NCBI GenBank assembly: GCA_020636355.1
Contig: JACJYB010000013.1
Span: 62,001-126,000, forward strand
Source of the DNA: Lewinellaceae bacterium
GTDB taxonomy: Bacteria; Bacteroidota; Bacteroidia; Chitinophagales; Saprospiraceae
Length of the DNA stretch: 64,000 nucleotides
Direction of reading: 5' to 3'
Position 1 is the first letter of the stretch; each line of letters starts with the position of its first letter. Of this stretch, positions 24,609 through 33,743 are shown in pieces. The position numbers and the translations under genes are program-made. The notes beneath the pieces were generated by a model. It saw nothing but the letters and a program-made list of their open reading frames with translations, was not told the DNA's origin and made no database searches.

Positions 24609-25013
24609 TCAGGAATCATCCCGTAGTGCTTTGTCAAGCTCTGCGAAATACTCCCTGGTCTCTTTCTTAAAGGCATCCCAATGCTTTGCAGCATCATCTT
24701 GTTGGGTTTTCAATTTGTCCTGAACTTTGTTTTTCCAGTTGATCAGGTCTTGCTTCTTTTTTTCCAGAGTGGTTTTTGTATCTCCACTGGCATCTGCCAA
24801 CTGATTATCAATGTCTTTGATTTTGGCATCAATTTTATCCTGATAGGACTCAAGGGAGGACTTTAGATCATTCCATTGCTCCTTGATATCGGAGGCTACC
24901 TGCTCCGTAAGGTCCTGTACGGCATCACCAACATCTTTCGCATCGTCCTTTTGTGCTGAATTGCATGCGAAAACCAATGTCAATACCATCATTAATCCTA
25001 TGATCTTTTTCAT
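24609..25013 (-). CDS. coiled-coil lipoprotein, probably stress-related
   Basis: 134 residues from ATG 25013-25011, which gives the lipoprotein signal MKKIIGLMMVLTLVFAC. An in-frame ATG at 25031 is less suitable. The mature part is almost wholly helical and very charged: repeated KD, DK and QDK patterns (VASDIKEQWNDLKSSLESY, LEKKKQDLINWKNKVQDK), similar in build to small helical stress lipoproteins. Its promoter region has the same CCCACCGAACA element as the DUF1328-csbD transcript, so it is inferred to belong to the same response. No enzymatic motif. Confidence 0.78.
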   Translation of the reverse strand: MKKIIGLMMVLTLVFACNSAQKDDAKDVGDAVQDLTEQVASDIKEQWNDLKSSLESYQDKIDAKIKDIDNQLADASGDTKTTLEKKKQDLINWKNKVQDKLKTQQDDAAKHWDAFKKETREYFAELDKALRDDS

Positions 25014-25082
25014 AATAGCGTCTTTTAGCATTTCAATAATAAATTAAGCAATCGTGTTGTATTGTATAAGAAACACCTCTAG

Positions 25083-25113
25083 GACAAGACGTATTGGCGA
25101 ATTGTTCGGTGGG
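25083..25113 (-). promoter_or_regulatory. candidate ECF promoter of the lipoprotein gene (motif CCCACCGAACA)
   Basis: On the minus strand GCCCACCGAACA (25114-25103), then after GAAC 18 bases and GTC (25085-25083); a second GTC lies at 13 bases. The 11 bases CCCACCGAACA are identical to those at 22810-22800. Start codon is about 70 bp downstream. Confidence 0.5.
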
Positions 25114-25214
25114 CATTAAAATAATTATGCTCCTGGTCTCTACCCTACTCTAGCCCCAGATCCCGGACCAACTTTCTGTCGAGTACGGCTGGTTACTAGT
25201 CACCATACGAAAAT

Positions 25215-26804
25215 TTAATTGCGGTCATCCACCCGAAGCACAAGTAGGGCGGCAATGAAAAATGAAATTCCCCCGAGCAGCATCGCATTGATCGCCTCAC
25301 CATGGAAATATTTAGTCAGTAGAAAACCTAAAATTGAAGCAGCTATGATCTGAGGAATGACAATAAAGAAATTGAATACCCCCATATAATAGCCCATTTT
25401 CCCAGCAGGTAACGCTCCGGTTAAAATGGCATAAGGCATGGAAAGAATGCTTGCCCAGGCAATCCCGATTCCAACCATGGAGGCCAATAACAATCGATAA
25501 TCCTGTATTACTAGAATGGATAATAACCCGAAAGCCCCAATAACCAGACAAATTGCATGGGCCATTTTACGGCTGGTTCGCTTGGCAAGTACCGGCAGCA
25601 AAAAAGCAACGACTGCCGCTATCCCATTGTACACAGCGAAACAGATTCCTACCCAATTTGCGCCTTGATTATAGAGTTCAGACGCCTTATCTGTAGCGCC
25701 AAATATATGGCTCGTTACCGCCGAAGTGGTATAAATCCACATAGCGAACAATGCAAACCAGGAGAAGAACTGGACCCACGCCAACTGTTTCATCGTCGCC
25801 GGCATGTCATGAAAGTCGTTGATAATCGTTACAAACCCATTTTGGTACTTGCCGGATCGTTGCAACAGCCCGGACGTCAGCAGTAACATGCCTAATACCA
25901 ACATACCACCGGCTAGGATAAATACTTCTTTTTCGACGTGCAATTTGCTTAAAAGCCACCATAGCAATGAGCCAATCAACAACACGATCCCACCATTTCG
26001 CAATTGCCTCGATCCGTTTTTATAGAACGAATCCGGGGATTGAGCATCCTTGTGAAAGACTTCTTTGTTCTCAGCTAGCTCAAATGCTTCGAGCTCTTCC
26101 GGAGGATATTCCCTTGACCGAAATACAGTCCACAATACCGCGATCAGAAAAATTGCACCTCCGAGATAAAATGAAAGTTTGACGGAGTCCGGAACAATAC
26201 CTTCGGGTGCCGTATTCGAAACGCCGAACCAGTTGGTTAATACATAGGGCATGGCAGAGGCCACCACGGCACCGATCCCAATAAAAAAGCTTTGCATGGC
26301 AAAACCGGTAGTACGCTGATGAGAAGGCAGGTTATCCCCGACGAATGCTCTGAATGGCTCCATGGAGATATTGATTGACGCATCCATGATCCAAAGCATA
26401 CCGGCAGCTGCCCATAGAGCCGGAGAATTTGGCATAATGAATAAGGCCAGGGAAGCGAGAATGGCCCCCGCCAGAAAATACGGCCTCCTTCTTCCCAGAC
26501 GATTCCAGGTTCTGTCACTAAAATATCCAATGATGGGCTGAACGATCAAGCCGGTTAGCGGAGCCGCGACCCACAGGATGGGAATATCTTCGACATCTGC
26601 TCCAAGCGTCTCGAAGATTCGGCTTACGTTGGCATTCTGAAGTGCGAATCCAAACTGAATCCCCAAAAAACCAAAACTCATATTCCATATCTCCCAAAAT
26701 GATAGCGTAGGTTTCGCCTTCGGCGTCAGATCTTTGCTCACGAAATACGTTTTAATTCTAACCGAAATTCGAATATCGCCGGTCGCTTGCTCATACCCTT
26801 TCAT
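25215..26804 (-). CDS. MFS transporter, SLC45-like
   Basis: 529 residues. N-terminal half matches the SLC45/GPH-like MFS branch: LSFWEIWNMSFGFLGIQFGFALQNANVS, PLTGLIVQPIIGYFSDRTW, and NRLGRRRPYF (the RXGRR loop). A mid-loop insert of about 90 residues contains two further hydrophobic stretches (GGIVLLIGSLLWWLLSKL; VFILAGGMLVLGMLLLTSG), so 14 rather than 12 helices are predicted. Substrates of bacterial relatives are disaccharides or other sugars; the exact one is unknown. It is a single gene. Confidence 0.87.
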   Translation of the reverse strand: MKGYEQATGDIRISVRIKTYFVSKDLTPKAKPTLSFWEIWNMSFGFLGIQFGFALQNANVSRIFETLGADVEDIPILWVAAPLTGLIVQPIIGYFSDRTWNRLGRRRPYFLAGAILASLALFIMPNSPALWAAAGMLWIMDASINISMEPFRAFVGDNLPSHQRTTGFAMQSFFIGIGAVVASAMPYVLTNWFGVSNTAPEGIVPDSVKLSFYLGGAIFLIAVLWTVFRSREYPPEELEAFELAENKEVFHKDAQSPDSFYKNGSRQLRNGGIVLLIGSLLWWLLSKLHVEKEVFILAGGMLVLGMLLLTSGLLQRSGKYQNGFVTIINDFHDMPATMKQLAWVQFFSWFALFAMWIYTTSAVTSHIFGATDKASELYNQGANWVGICFAVYNGIAAVVAFLLPVLAKRTSRKMAHAICLVIGAFGLLSILVIQDYRLLLASMVGIGIAWASILSMPYAILTGALPAGKMGYYMGVFNFFIVIPQIIAASILGFLLTKYFHGEAINAMLLGGISFFIAALLVLRVDDRN

Positions 26805-26970
26805 GTTTGCTTACAAGCGCAAAATACCATGAAGATCATGTGTATTTTGTTTGCGCACACAGCTAAGCTAAGATACTCAAAATTCAGGGAGCAGCACGAT
26901 GGGCAGCTATGACATATCTATTACCGGCAGGCGAAAACTTAGTGTATAATCCTCTTCTTAAAGGCAAAGA

Positions 26971-28443
26971 TCAATTTTCCTTAACCTCCCGCAAGAGCGG
27001 CTCGCTATGTATAAAATCGTATAAGGTGAGGGTGCGGATCTCATAATAAGCTGTCCAAAATGCCTGGACGGCATTGACGTAGGACTGTCGATTATTCTCC
27101 CTGTCATTATTAGCCAGATTCAGTTCGGTGACATCCACTTTACCGATAACATATCGCTTACTGGTCAGATCAAAGCGCTTATTTGCTGCTTCCAGGGCTT
27201 TCTCAGCACGTTTTACGCCTTCTCTTAATAAGGTGAGTTGCTGTACTTTGATGATGATATCCCGTTCAAAATTGACACGTTCCTGCGCAACATTTTGTTG
27301 CTCCAATCTTTGACGGGCCTTGGCAATCTCGACCCTGGACTTACGCTTTCCCCAGTCCGCAATAGGCACCGTAATTCCCAGTGTAAAGATCTCCTGGTCC
27401 AGCAATTCCGTGTAAACATCACCGATAACTGGTCCATTTTGAGTTAACCCAAAACGACCGTTCATATTCAAGTTTACACCACCAGCCCTGGTCTGTTCTT
27501 CGACATTACTTTCCATTTGTAATAAACGACGTTCAAATTCATCGATCTTGCTCCGGTTGGCATTGGCATATTGCAAGGCCTCATCCTGATTGATGATAAA
27601 TTCCGGAATAGCATCCGGAGGAACCAGGTCAAAATCCACTGCATCCTGGATACCCAGGAAATTCCGGAGTACTTCCGTCTTCGTCTTAATATCCAATTGG
27701 GCCTGGTTCAGCGCCGCATCGGCATTCATGACCCTTAATTCCAGCTGGAGCAATTCAGTTTCTGCAATTTTACCCACTTCAAACCGTCCCTGCCCGATCA
27801 GATATAAGGTATCAGCAGCGGCTTTTTCCTGTTCCGCGGCACGTACGGCTAACTGAGAACCCAGGAGATCAAAATAATTCTGAACCGCTGCATAAGCGAT
27901 CTGCTCCAAATCTTCCGAATAGGATTTCTCCGCTTCCTTAAGCTGAAGCGGTTCGATCAATTTCCGCCATTTCCAATCGTTGTAACCAAAGATGGGCTGC
28001 TGAATCTGGATGCTGATGGGATTGGAAAGGTATTGGGTAGAAGGGTCAATGGTGGGCGTCCGGAGATTATCAAATCGCTGTAGGCTGGTAAAAGCAAATA
28101 CCTGGCCACCGGTTTGGGGAATAGCCTGCTGTAAGGTGAGTCCGAGGTTCCCCGAAAAATTTGCACGTTGGATGAATTGACCTGGTCCAGTTGGTTGCAC
28201 CACCAACTCGATTGCTCTGGATAAATTAGGCAGTGTACCGAGGAGGTTCAGCTGGGGCTTCAGATCCGCACGGTAAGACTTGAACAACCAATAAGCCTGT
28301 GAATACCTGGTTTCAGCCAGCAATACATCCGGTGCATCGGACTGTGCCAGGTCGATCACCTGCTGCATGGTCAAACGCACAGGTTGCTGAGCTTGTACAA
28401 CTAGAAACAGACCTACCAAAATCACGGTCAAATTGAATCGCAT
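26971..28443 (-). CDS. TolC family outer-membrane efflux protein
   Basis: 490 residues. Signal peptide about 1-18 (ends VQAQQ). Two outer-membrane-efflux repeats make the beta-barrel/alpha-barrel of the TolC fold, visible as long heptad helices (YFDLLGSQLAVRAAEQEKAAADTLYLI; RVNFERDIIIKVQQLTLLRE) and barrel strands (NLGLTLQQAIPQTGG; FTLGITVPIADWGKR). It is the last gene of an operon after the HlyD-type adaptor and the MacB-like permease (gap 23 bp), so it completes a tripartite pump from inner to outer membrane. Confidence 0.92.
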   Translation of the reverse strand: MRFNLTVILVGLFLVVQAQQPVRLTMQQVIDLAQSDAPDVLLAETRYSQAYWLFKSYRADLKPQLNLLGTLPNLSRAIELVVQPTGPGQFIQRANFSGNLGLTLQQAIPQTGGQVFAFTSLQRFDNLRTPTIDPSTQYLSNPISIQIQQPIFGYNDWKWRKLIEPLQLKEAEKSYSEDLEQIAYAAVQNYFDLLGSQLAVRAAEQEKAAADTLYLIGQGRFEVGKIAETELLQLELRVMNADAALNQAQLDIKTKTEVLRNFLGIQDAVDFDLVPPDAIPEFIINQDEALQYANANRSKIDEFERRLLQMESNVEEQTRAGGVNLNMNGRFGLTQNGPVIGDVYTELLDQEIFTLGITVPIADWGKRKSRVEIAKARQRLEQQNVAQERVNFERDIIIKVQQLTLLREGVKRAEKALEAANKRFDLTSKRYVIGKVDVTELNLANNDRENNRQSYVNAVQAFWTAYYEIRTLTLYDFIHSEPLLREVKEN

Positions 28444-28466
28444 ATACGGTAAATTATATGGTAATA

Positions 28467-29795
28467 TTAATCGGTTCTTAATGCTTTAATCGGGTCTTGC
28501 AGGGCGGCACGCTGAGCCGGAATCAACCCAAAAACGAGGCCAATGATAAAAGCAACCCCGAAGGATACAGCGACCGACCAGCCGGACACAACTGTTGGAA
28601 TATCTGCTGAATTAGCGATCAGGCTGGCAGATACAATACCCAGAAAAATTCCGATGATCCCTCCGATGAGACTGATCAGAATGGCCTCCAATAAGAATTG
28701 CAGGACGATATCAATCCGTTGAGCTCCAAGCGATCTTCGTACGCCAATTTCTTTGATCCGCTCCAGTACGGAGGCTAGCATAATGTTCATGATGCCAATC
28801 CCCCCTACGAGTAAGGAAATACCGGCTATCACTGCCAGAACCAGATTAAATGTCTCCTGAGTCTTTTGTTGCTGCTGGAGGAGCAACTCAGGGATCTCCA
28901 TTTCGAAATCAACCTGATCCTGATGTCTTCTTTTTAATAAGCGTGAAATAACATCGGCGGTCGCCTGGAGTTGATGGGTATCGTGGACCCGGACGACCAG
29001 TCGATCCAATTGGTGATAACTATCCACCTCCTGATATTGTCCCTGCTCTCCTACATCCCGGTTGGTGATTTTTGCCCGGTTTTCAAATCGAAGCAATGCG
29101 GTATGAAGCGGGACATAAACGTCTGAGTTGTAATCTCGGATACCGAGGCGGTCGAGGTTTTCCTTTTGAGTTATCCTACGTTCAAGCACACCGATTATCC
29201 GTAACCAGGTATTTCCCACTTTTATCGTTTCACCGATCGGGTCTCGCTGTTGAAAGTAGTTTTTTTGAATATTGCGGCCGATGATGCATACCGGAGCTCC
29301 TGATTCATGATGGAAGCTGGCGAAGTCGTGTCCCGCACCCATCGGAATGTTATTCAACACGAAAAAATCACCGGTTATACCCACACAGCGCACGTCACCC
29401 TGCCGGTTGTTGGCCAGCAATTTTTTGTTCATAATAACCTCCGGTGAAATTTTTTCAACAGTAGGGACCACTGCCGTTATGGCATCAACATCCGCTTCAC
29501 GCAGTCCAGGGCTCCATTTTGTCTTGCCTTCCTTCTGTGAATCCGAACTGGTGCCGGAGCCTTCATCCGCCTCATCCTGTGAGACGCTTTCTTTCTTGAC
29601 TGAAACGACAATCGAATTGGAACCAATTAGTTTTAGCTGATCAAGAATAGCGGCTTTGGCCCCTTCGCCTATGGCAAGCATGGCGATAACCGCTGCAACG
29701 CCAAAGATGATACCTAATGCTGTAAGAAAAGCTCTTAGCTTATTCATCAACACCCCATCGATGGCTAACACGAGATTAAATAAAAAACGATCCAT
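28467..29795 (-). CDS. MacB-like ABC transporter permease
   Basis: 442 residues, permease only. First membrane helix (ALGIIFGVAAVIAMLAIGEGAK), a large periplasmic MacB_PCD domain (about 45-300), then the FtsX core with three helices: VIAGISLLVGGIGIMNIMLASVLERIKEIGVRR, LLEAILISLIGGIIGIFLG, and AVSFGVAFIIGLVFGLIPA. In classical MacB the ATPase is fused in front; here it is absent and no separate ATPase gene is adjacent. The adaptor gene ends 9 bp upstream. It should move a toxic compound, lipoprotein or peptide with the TolC partner once paired with an ATPase encoded elsewhere. Confidence 0.92.
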   Translation of the reverse strand: MDRFLFNLVLAIDGVLMNKLRAFLTALGIIFGVAAVIAMLAIGEGAKAAILDQLKLIGSNSIVVSVKKESVSQDEADEGSGTSSDSQKEGKTKWSPGLREADVDAITAVVPTVEKISPEVIMNKKLLANNRQGDVRCVGITGDFFVLNNIPMGAGHDFASFHHESGAPVCIIGRNIQKNYFQQRDPIGETIKVGNTWLRIIGVLERRITQKENLDRLGIRDYNSDVYVPLHTALLRFENRAKITNRDVGEQGQYQEVDSYHQLDRLVVRVHDTHQLQATADVISRLLKRRHQDQVDFEMEIPELLLQQQQKTQETFNLVLAVIAGISLLVGGIGIMNIMLASVLERIKEIGVRRSLGAQRIDIVLQFLLEAILISLIGGIIGIFLGIVSASLIANSADIPTVVSGWSVAVSFGVAFIIGLVFGLIPAQRAALQDPIKALRTD

Positions 29796-29804
29796 GGATG
29801 CGTG

Positions 29805-31193
29805 TTAGAAAATGATAAATCCTCCGTCTCCGGACTGATCCGATGAAATTTCTACGTTTTTAACTTTGGAACGCATGGCATCTTTGGCCTTTTGGCGCTC
29901 CATACGGTCCTGAGTAAGGCGGGCTAAAGCCTGACCTTTTTCATTGGGATCCAGATAATGGACCGGATAAGTGCTGGCATCCTCCGGTACGCTGATCAAT
30001 ATTTTTGTACCGGTCGCCAGACCGAACCAGACAATTACTTCATTGTCATTGGCATCACCCAGAACCACTTCCTGTTTGTACGCGCCTGACCGGTCATCGA
30101 CATAGACGTACGAAAGTGAGTCCCTTACAATGGCATCGAGTGGCACAAAAGTTACTTTGTCAAACTGATCGGTAATAATCTCCAGGGCAGCGGTCATGGC
30201 CGGCCTTAACAAAGAGTCAAATTCATTGATAAGCACCGATACCTCAAATACTTTTGAATCGTAGTTCCGGTAATTTTCCCCTATGTTGGCCACCTGAATG
30301 ATCTGACCGGAAAATTCTTTTTTGGCGAGGGCATCGACGGTGATTTTAGTGTCCATTCCGAGGCCTATCTTATTGATGTCGACTTCATTCACATAGGCTT
30401 GGACAATCATTTCGGATAAATCGGGCAGCTCGGCGATCCTCGGGTTCCAGGCATTGATTTGTGATCCGGGTCCTTGTTTTGACCCATTCCAGTTGCGTAT
30501 GTAAATAACCATGCCTTCGGTTGGAGCCGTGATGGTAAAGTCTTTGGCCACCAGATTGAGTTGATCTTGTTTGTATTGCTGCTGTTTTAAATTGGTCAGG
30601 ATCTCACGGATCTTGGCGTCTGCTTTTTCTTTAGAAAGTTTCAGATTGTTGCTTGTCTTTTTCAGGTCCCGCTCAGCTTTTTCCATATCAATCTCATTTT
30701 GCCTGCGGATTGCCTCCGGTTCGTATTTATTCAATTCAAGCTGCAATTTCTTTTCCTGAATGGAGAATTCAAGATCTTTGATCTGGTCCCGGATATTGCG
30801 GAGATCAATGGTTGTATCGATGATTGCCTGCTCCAGTTGGGTATTTATCTTGTCGATTTCAGCCTGTGCATCATTCAGCTGTGATGCCAGCGGCGTACGA
30901 TCCAACTGAGCTACAAACTCGCCCTTTTTGACGACAGAGCCTTCCGGAATGATATTCTGAATGGTGGTCTGGTAGACGCCAACCCGCTGCATTGCTGCAG
31001 GTCCCCGAATAACCTCTGAACGTTTTGCCTTGATCTCGCCGGTGGCTAAAACCTGGACGGTAAAGGGTCCTTCGGTTACTTCGGTATAAATTTCTTTGAT
31101 CTGCTCCTCCTTTTTAGATCCCGAAAACAACACAATGGCTGCAATAACGGCTGCAACGAGGAGGATGGGTAATAGAAGCTTGTTCAGTTTCAT
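29805..31193 (-). CDS. HlyD/MacA-type periplasmic adaptor protein
   Basis: 462 residues. N-terminal membrane anchor about 5-24; barrel-sandwich half GEIKAKRSEVIRG and the beginning of the lipoyl-like domain; a long coiled-coil hairpin about 105-220 (NTQLEQAIIDTTIDLRNI; KAERDLKKTSNNLKLSKEK); the second lipoyl-like half (TITAPTEGMVIYI); then the membrane-proximal domains. It links the inner-membrane permease to the TolC-like tunnel. It is the first gene of the operon; the 200 bp in front (31194-31394) should hold the promoter, but no clear element is seen there. Confidence 0.92.
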   Translation of the reverse strand: MKLNKLLLPILLVAAVIAAIVLFSGSKKEEQIKEIYTEVTEGPFTVQVLATGEIKAKRSEVIRGPAAMQRVGVYQTTIQNIIPEGSVVKKGEFVAQLDRTPLASQLNDAQAEIDKINTQLEQAIIDTTIDLRNIRDQIKDLEFSIQEKKLQLELNKYEPEAIRRQNEIDMEKAERDLKKTSNNLKLSKEKADAKIREILTNLKQQQYKQDQLNLVAKDFTITAPTEGMVIYIRNWNGSKQGPGSQINAWNPRIAELPDLSEMIVQAYVNEVDINKIGLGMDTKITVDALAKKEFSGQIIQVANIGENYRNYDSKVFEVSVLINEFDSLLRPAMTAALEIITDQFDKVTFVPLDAIVRDSLSYVYVDDRSGAYKQEVVLGDANDNEVIVWFGLATGTKILISVPEDASTYPVHYLDPNEKGQALARLTQDRMERQKAKDAMRSKVKNVEISSDQSGDGGFIIF

Positions 31194-31394
31194 GGATGAA
31201 TTTGTTGGAGGTAAACATCCTATAGAGGATATAGGTCACCTTAGTTACTTGTTGTATAGATGAAAATTAAGGCAAAAAAGTTGGCTCCCTGTCTCAACTT
31301 TTTTGGATTAACATTTTGGTAGGAGAACTTTAACAGAGTGATAAAGCATGATTTCTCCCTTCAGGGAAGCCCGAATAATGGAAAAGCTTAGTGC

Positions 31395-31610
31395 TTAGTC
31401 GAGCAGTAGATTGTAATTTCTGCGGATATAATTTTTTACATTTATCCAGAAAGCGGCAACCAGATAAAAGATCAACGGACTACCCAGCGTCAATAATGAT
31501 GCGTAGATAAAGTAAATCCGGATCCTGGATGTAGCTATCCCGAAACGTTCACCAATTGCTGCACAGACCCCAAAGGCCGATCGTTCAATAAGGTCTTTGA
31601 TTTTAATCAT
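31395..31610 (-). CDS. PspC domain membrane protein
   Basis: 71 residues. PspC hallmark: FGVCAAIGERFGIATSRIRIYFIYASLLTLGSPLIFYLVAAFW, with one or two membrane helices. PspC proteins belong to the phage-shock type envelope-stress response, but this short stand-alone form is common in Bacteroidota and has no partner pspA or pspB here. The 226 bp upstream of it (31611-31837) show no other gene. Confidence 0.85.
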   Translation of the reverse strand: MIKIKDLIERSAFGVCAAIGERFGIATSRIRIYFIYASLLTLGSPLIFYLVAAFWINVKNYIRRNYNLLLD

Positions 31611-31837
31611 ATTACAGAATTGAACATGTAGTAATAATACGCAAAATGATGTTTTAGTTCAACAGTGCATTGAAAAATATCATCGCCAGGATCTCAACTT
31701 AAATACAAGTCACCGCAAGCTAAGACAAAAACGTTCGGAATTATCAGACAGATATGTGGGAGCACAAAAAGTGGGGGGCTAGCAGGTTAGTACTTACAAA
31801 CCACTCATGAGATGTGTTAACAGGTGCAACGGGCAAA

Positions 31838-32107
31838 TTACTTGACCGTATCGGCTGCACTTTCAGGTAATTTCACTTCTTCTTTTACTGGTTTTACCAG
31901 TTGTTTCTGGCTAACTATCATACCAGACTGCGAGTGCATTTTTTGTTGCGTATACGCTGTCGTCCGGCTTGAAGATGATACCAAATAAATGGAACCAATC
32001 AATCCAATAGCGCCTACCAGGTACAACAATGTGTTGTCCAGTGAGACTCGCTTTGGCGACTGGTTTTGGTGAGGTGAAACTGGTTTTCGATGTAGAGTTA
32101 CTGCCAT
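31838..32107 (-). CDS. small single-pass membrane protein, unknown
   Basis: 89 residues. A basic cytoplasmic lead (about 1-22), one membrane helix LLYLVGAIGLIGSIYLV and an extra-cytoplasmic tail rich in Ser, Gln and Lys. No family recognised. A second open frame of similar length on the same strand (to 32144) has no plausible membrane or signal feature and is rejected. A perfect palindrome lies about 40 bp before the ATG. Confidence 0.5.
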   Translation of the reverse strand: MAVTLHRKPVSPHQNQSPKRVSLDNTLLYLVGAIGLIGSIYLVSSSSRTTAYTQQKMHSQSGMIVSQKQLVKPVKEEVKLPESAADTVK

Positions 32108-32146
32108 AGGACTTTTTAATTGGTTTACAAATATAGTATTTCAAAC

Positions 32147-32172
32147 ATATATTACAAATAAGTGTAATATAT
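32147..32172. promoter_or_regulatory. perfect 10-bp palindrome, operator-like
   Basis: ATATATTACA (32147-32156), spacer AATAAG, TGTAATATAT (32163-32172). It lies 40 bp upstream of the small membrane protein gene on the minus strand, a place expected for an operator overlapping a promoter. No T run, so not a terminator. The surrounding stretch to 32398 has no gene. Confidence 0.4.
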
Positions 32173-32398
32173 TATTTCTTTTCCAATATGAATTATCGAA
32201 ATATATCCTTGCCATTGGATAAAATCGAATAGACTTGAATGGTTGGAATAAGTAAGTAATACTTTCTACAGATGGGCTTCCTGATTCAGGAACCTAAAGA
32301 TTGGTCAGTGAATTTACCAATTATTCCATTAAAACCAAGCATTGAAACAAAAAACTTGATATAATCAGCGAGATTGGGCCCTTTTATCGCCTTTGAGC

Positions 32399-32406
32399 TA
32401 TCTTTG
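32399..32406 (+). promoter_or_regulatory. -7 element of the DUF3467 gene promoter
   Basis: TATCTTTG fits TAnnTTTG exactly and lies 20 bp before the chosen start codon. A TTG about 23 bp upstream is a possible -33. Confidence 0.45.
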
Positions 32407-32426
32407 CCTTGCAAATGAATACTAAT

Positions 32427-32732
32427 ATGTCAGAAAATAAAAACCAGGTCAACATCGAATTGCCTGAAGAAATTGCAGAAGGAACCTATTCAAATCTTGC
32501 AATCATTTCACATTCACACGCTGAATTTGTCATTGACTTCATCCGTTTAATGCCTAATGTTCCCAAAGCAAAGGTGAAGGCCCGTATTATAGTTACACCA
32601 GAGCATGCCAAACGAATGCTCAAAGCCTTAAAGGATAACATCAAAAAATATGAGGCACAGTTTGGTGTGATTGACGAGCCGGAACCACAGATACCCCCGA
32701 TGAACTTCAATACGCCAACCGCCCAGGCCTGA
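32427..32732 (+). CDS. DUF3467 protein
   Basis: 101 residues from ATG 32427; an ATG at 32415 in the same frame would leave almost no leader after the -7 element, and homologues begin at MSEN. The core IELPEEIAEGTYSNLAIISHSHAEFVIDFIRLMPN ... ARIIVTPEHAKRMLKALKDNI is the complete DUF3467 domain. It is a small cytoplasmic protein widespread in bacteria and archaea without known function. Its stop abuts the stop of convergent murB with no gap. Confidence 0.9.
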   Translation: MSENKNQVNIELPEEIAEGTYSNLAIISHSHAEFVIDFIRLMPNVPKAKVKARIIVTPEHAKRMLKALKDNIKKYEAQFGVIDEPEPQIPPMNFNTPTAQA

Positions 32733-33743
32733 TTATCCTATTATATTTACTTCAGGTTCAAGCCGGATGCCAAATGCTTCATACACCGAACCCTGAATCG
32801 CTGTGGCTAACTGGAGTATATCCTGTCCTGTGGCATCACCATAGTTGACGAGAACGAGTGCATGTCTGTCATGGACCCCCGCATCACCCATGCGATAGCC
32901 CTTCCAACCCAGGTGATCAATGAACCAGGCTGCTGGTATTTTCATGCGACCATCTTCTGCAGGAAAGCCTGGTATACCCGGGTGTCGATGCAGAAAAGCA
33001 TCGTAAACATCCTGGCTGACCGTAGGATTCTTAAAAAAACTGCCGGCGTTTCCTATTAGTAATGGATCTGGCAGCTTGCTCTGCCGAATCCGGATGACGG
33101 CCTGACTAATCCCACGAACATCGGGAGTTGCAACCCCCATTTTGTTTAATTCTTCACGGATCGCGCCATAATCCATATGCAAAACAGGTCTGCGCAATAG
33201 GCGAAAATATACCCGAAGTATAAAAAGCTTATTGCGGTAGGTCGTTTTAAAAATACTGGTCCGATAACCAAATTCGCATACTGATGCGGGGAAGCGCAAT
33301 ACCTCTCCCTGATCCAGATCGTAAGCGTCTACCGCTTCAATAGCCGACGAAACCTCAACGCCATAGGCCCCGATGTTTTGAATTGGCGCCGCCCCCACCT
33401 GCCCCGGTATCAGGGATAAATTCTCCAACCCACCATACCCGCGTTCAACGGACCATGTTACCAAATCATGCCAACGCATTCCAGCACCTACAGCTATTTT
33501 GACTTCATCCTCATTTTCATGGAGCACCTCTATGCCCTGAATTCGATTGGCCAAAACGGCCGCCGGAAGGTCGCCCGTAAACAGGACATTACTTCCTCCT
33601 CCCAAAATAAAAAATGGTGCAGGCTGTTCACGCATCGCATATTCAAGACCGGCAAGGTCTACAACAGGCAGAAAATAGGCAGCTTTTGCCGCAATGCCGA
33701 AAGTGTTATATCCACGTAGGGGCTTGTCAGTTTCCCACATCAT
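32733..33743 (-). CDS. murB: UDP-N-acetylmuramate dehydrogenase MurB
   Basis: 336 residues. FAD-binding PCMH domain with NTFGIAAKAAYF, ILGGGSNVLF and GQVGAAPIQNIGAYGVEVSS; the YRTSIFK segment; the catalytic serine in GNAGSFFKNP; and AAWFIDHLGWKG...GDAGVHDRHALVLVN at the end, all typical of MurB. It reduces UDP-GlcNAc-enolpyruvate with NADPH in peptidoglycan synthesis. It is downstream of an MsbA-like exporter gene and overlaps it by ATGA (33740-33743). Confidence 0.95.
   Translation of the reverse strand: MMWETDKPLRGYNTFGIAAKAAYFLPVVDLAGLEYAMREQPAPFFILGGGSNVLFTGDLPAAVLANRIQGIEVLHENEDEVKIAVGAGMRWHDLVTWSVERGYGGLENLSLIPGQVGAAPIQNIGAYGVEVSSAIEAVDAYDLDQGEVLRFPASVCEFGYRTSIFKTTYRNKLFILRVYFRLLRRPVLHMDYGAIREELNKMGVATPDVRGISQAVIRIRQSKLPDPLLIGNAGSFFKNPTVSQDVYDAFLHRHPGIPGFPAEDGRMKIPAAWFIDHLGWKGYRMGDAGVHDRHALVLVNYGDATGQDILQLATAIQGSVYEAFGIRLEPEVNIIG

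Noticed and set aside
31911..32144. 77-residue minus-strand frame overlapping the small membrane protein
   Set aside because: The competing frame has a clear membrane helix with flanking charges, this one does not.
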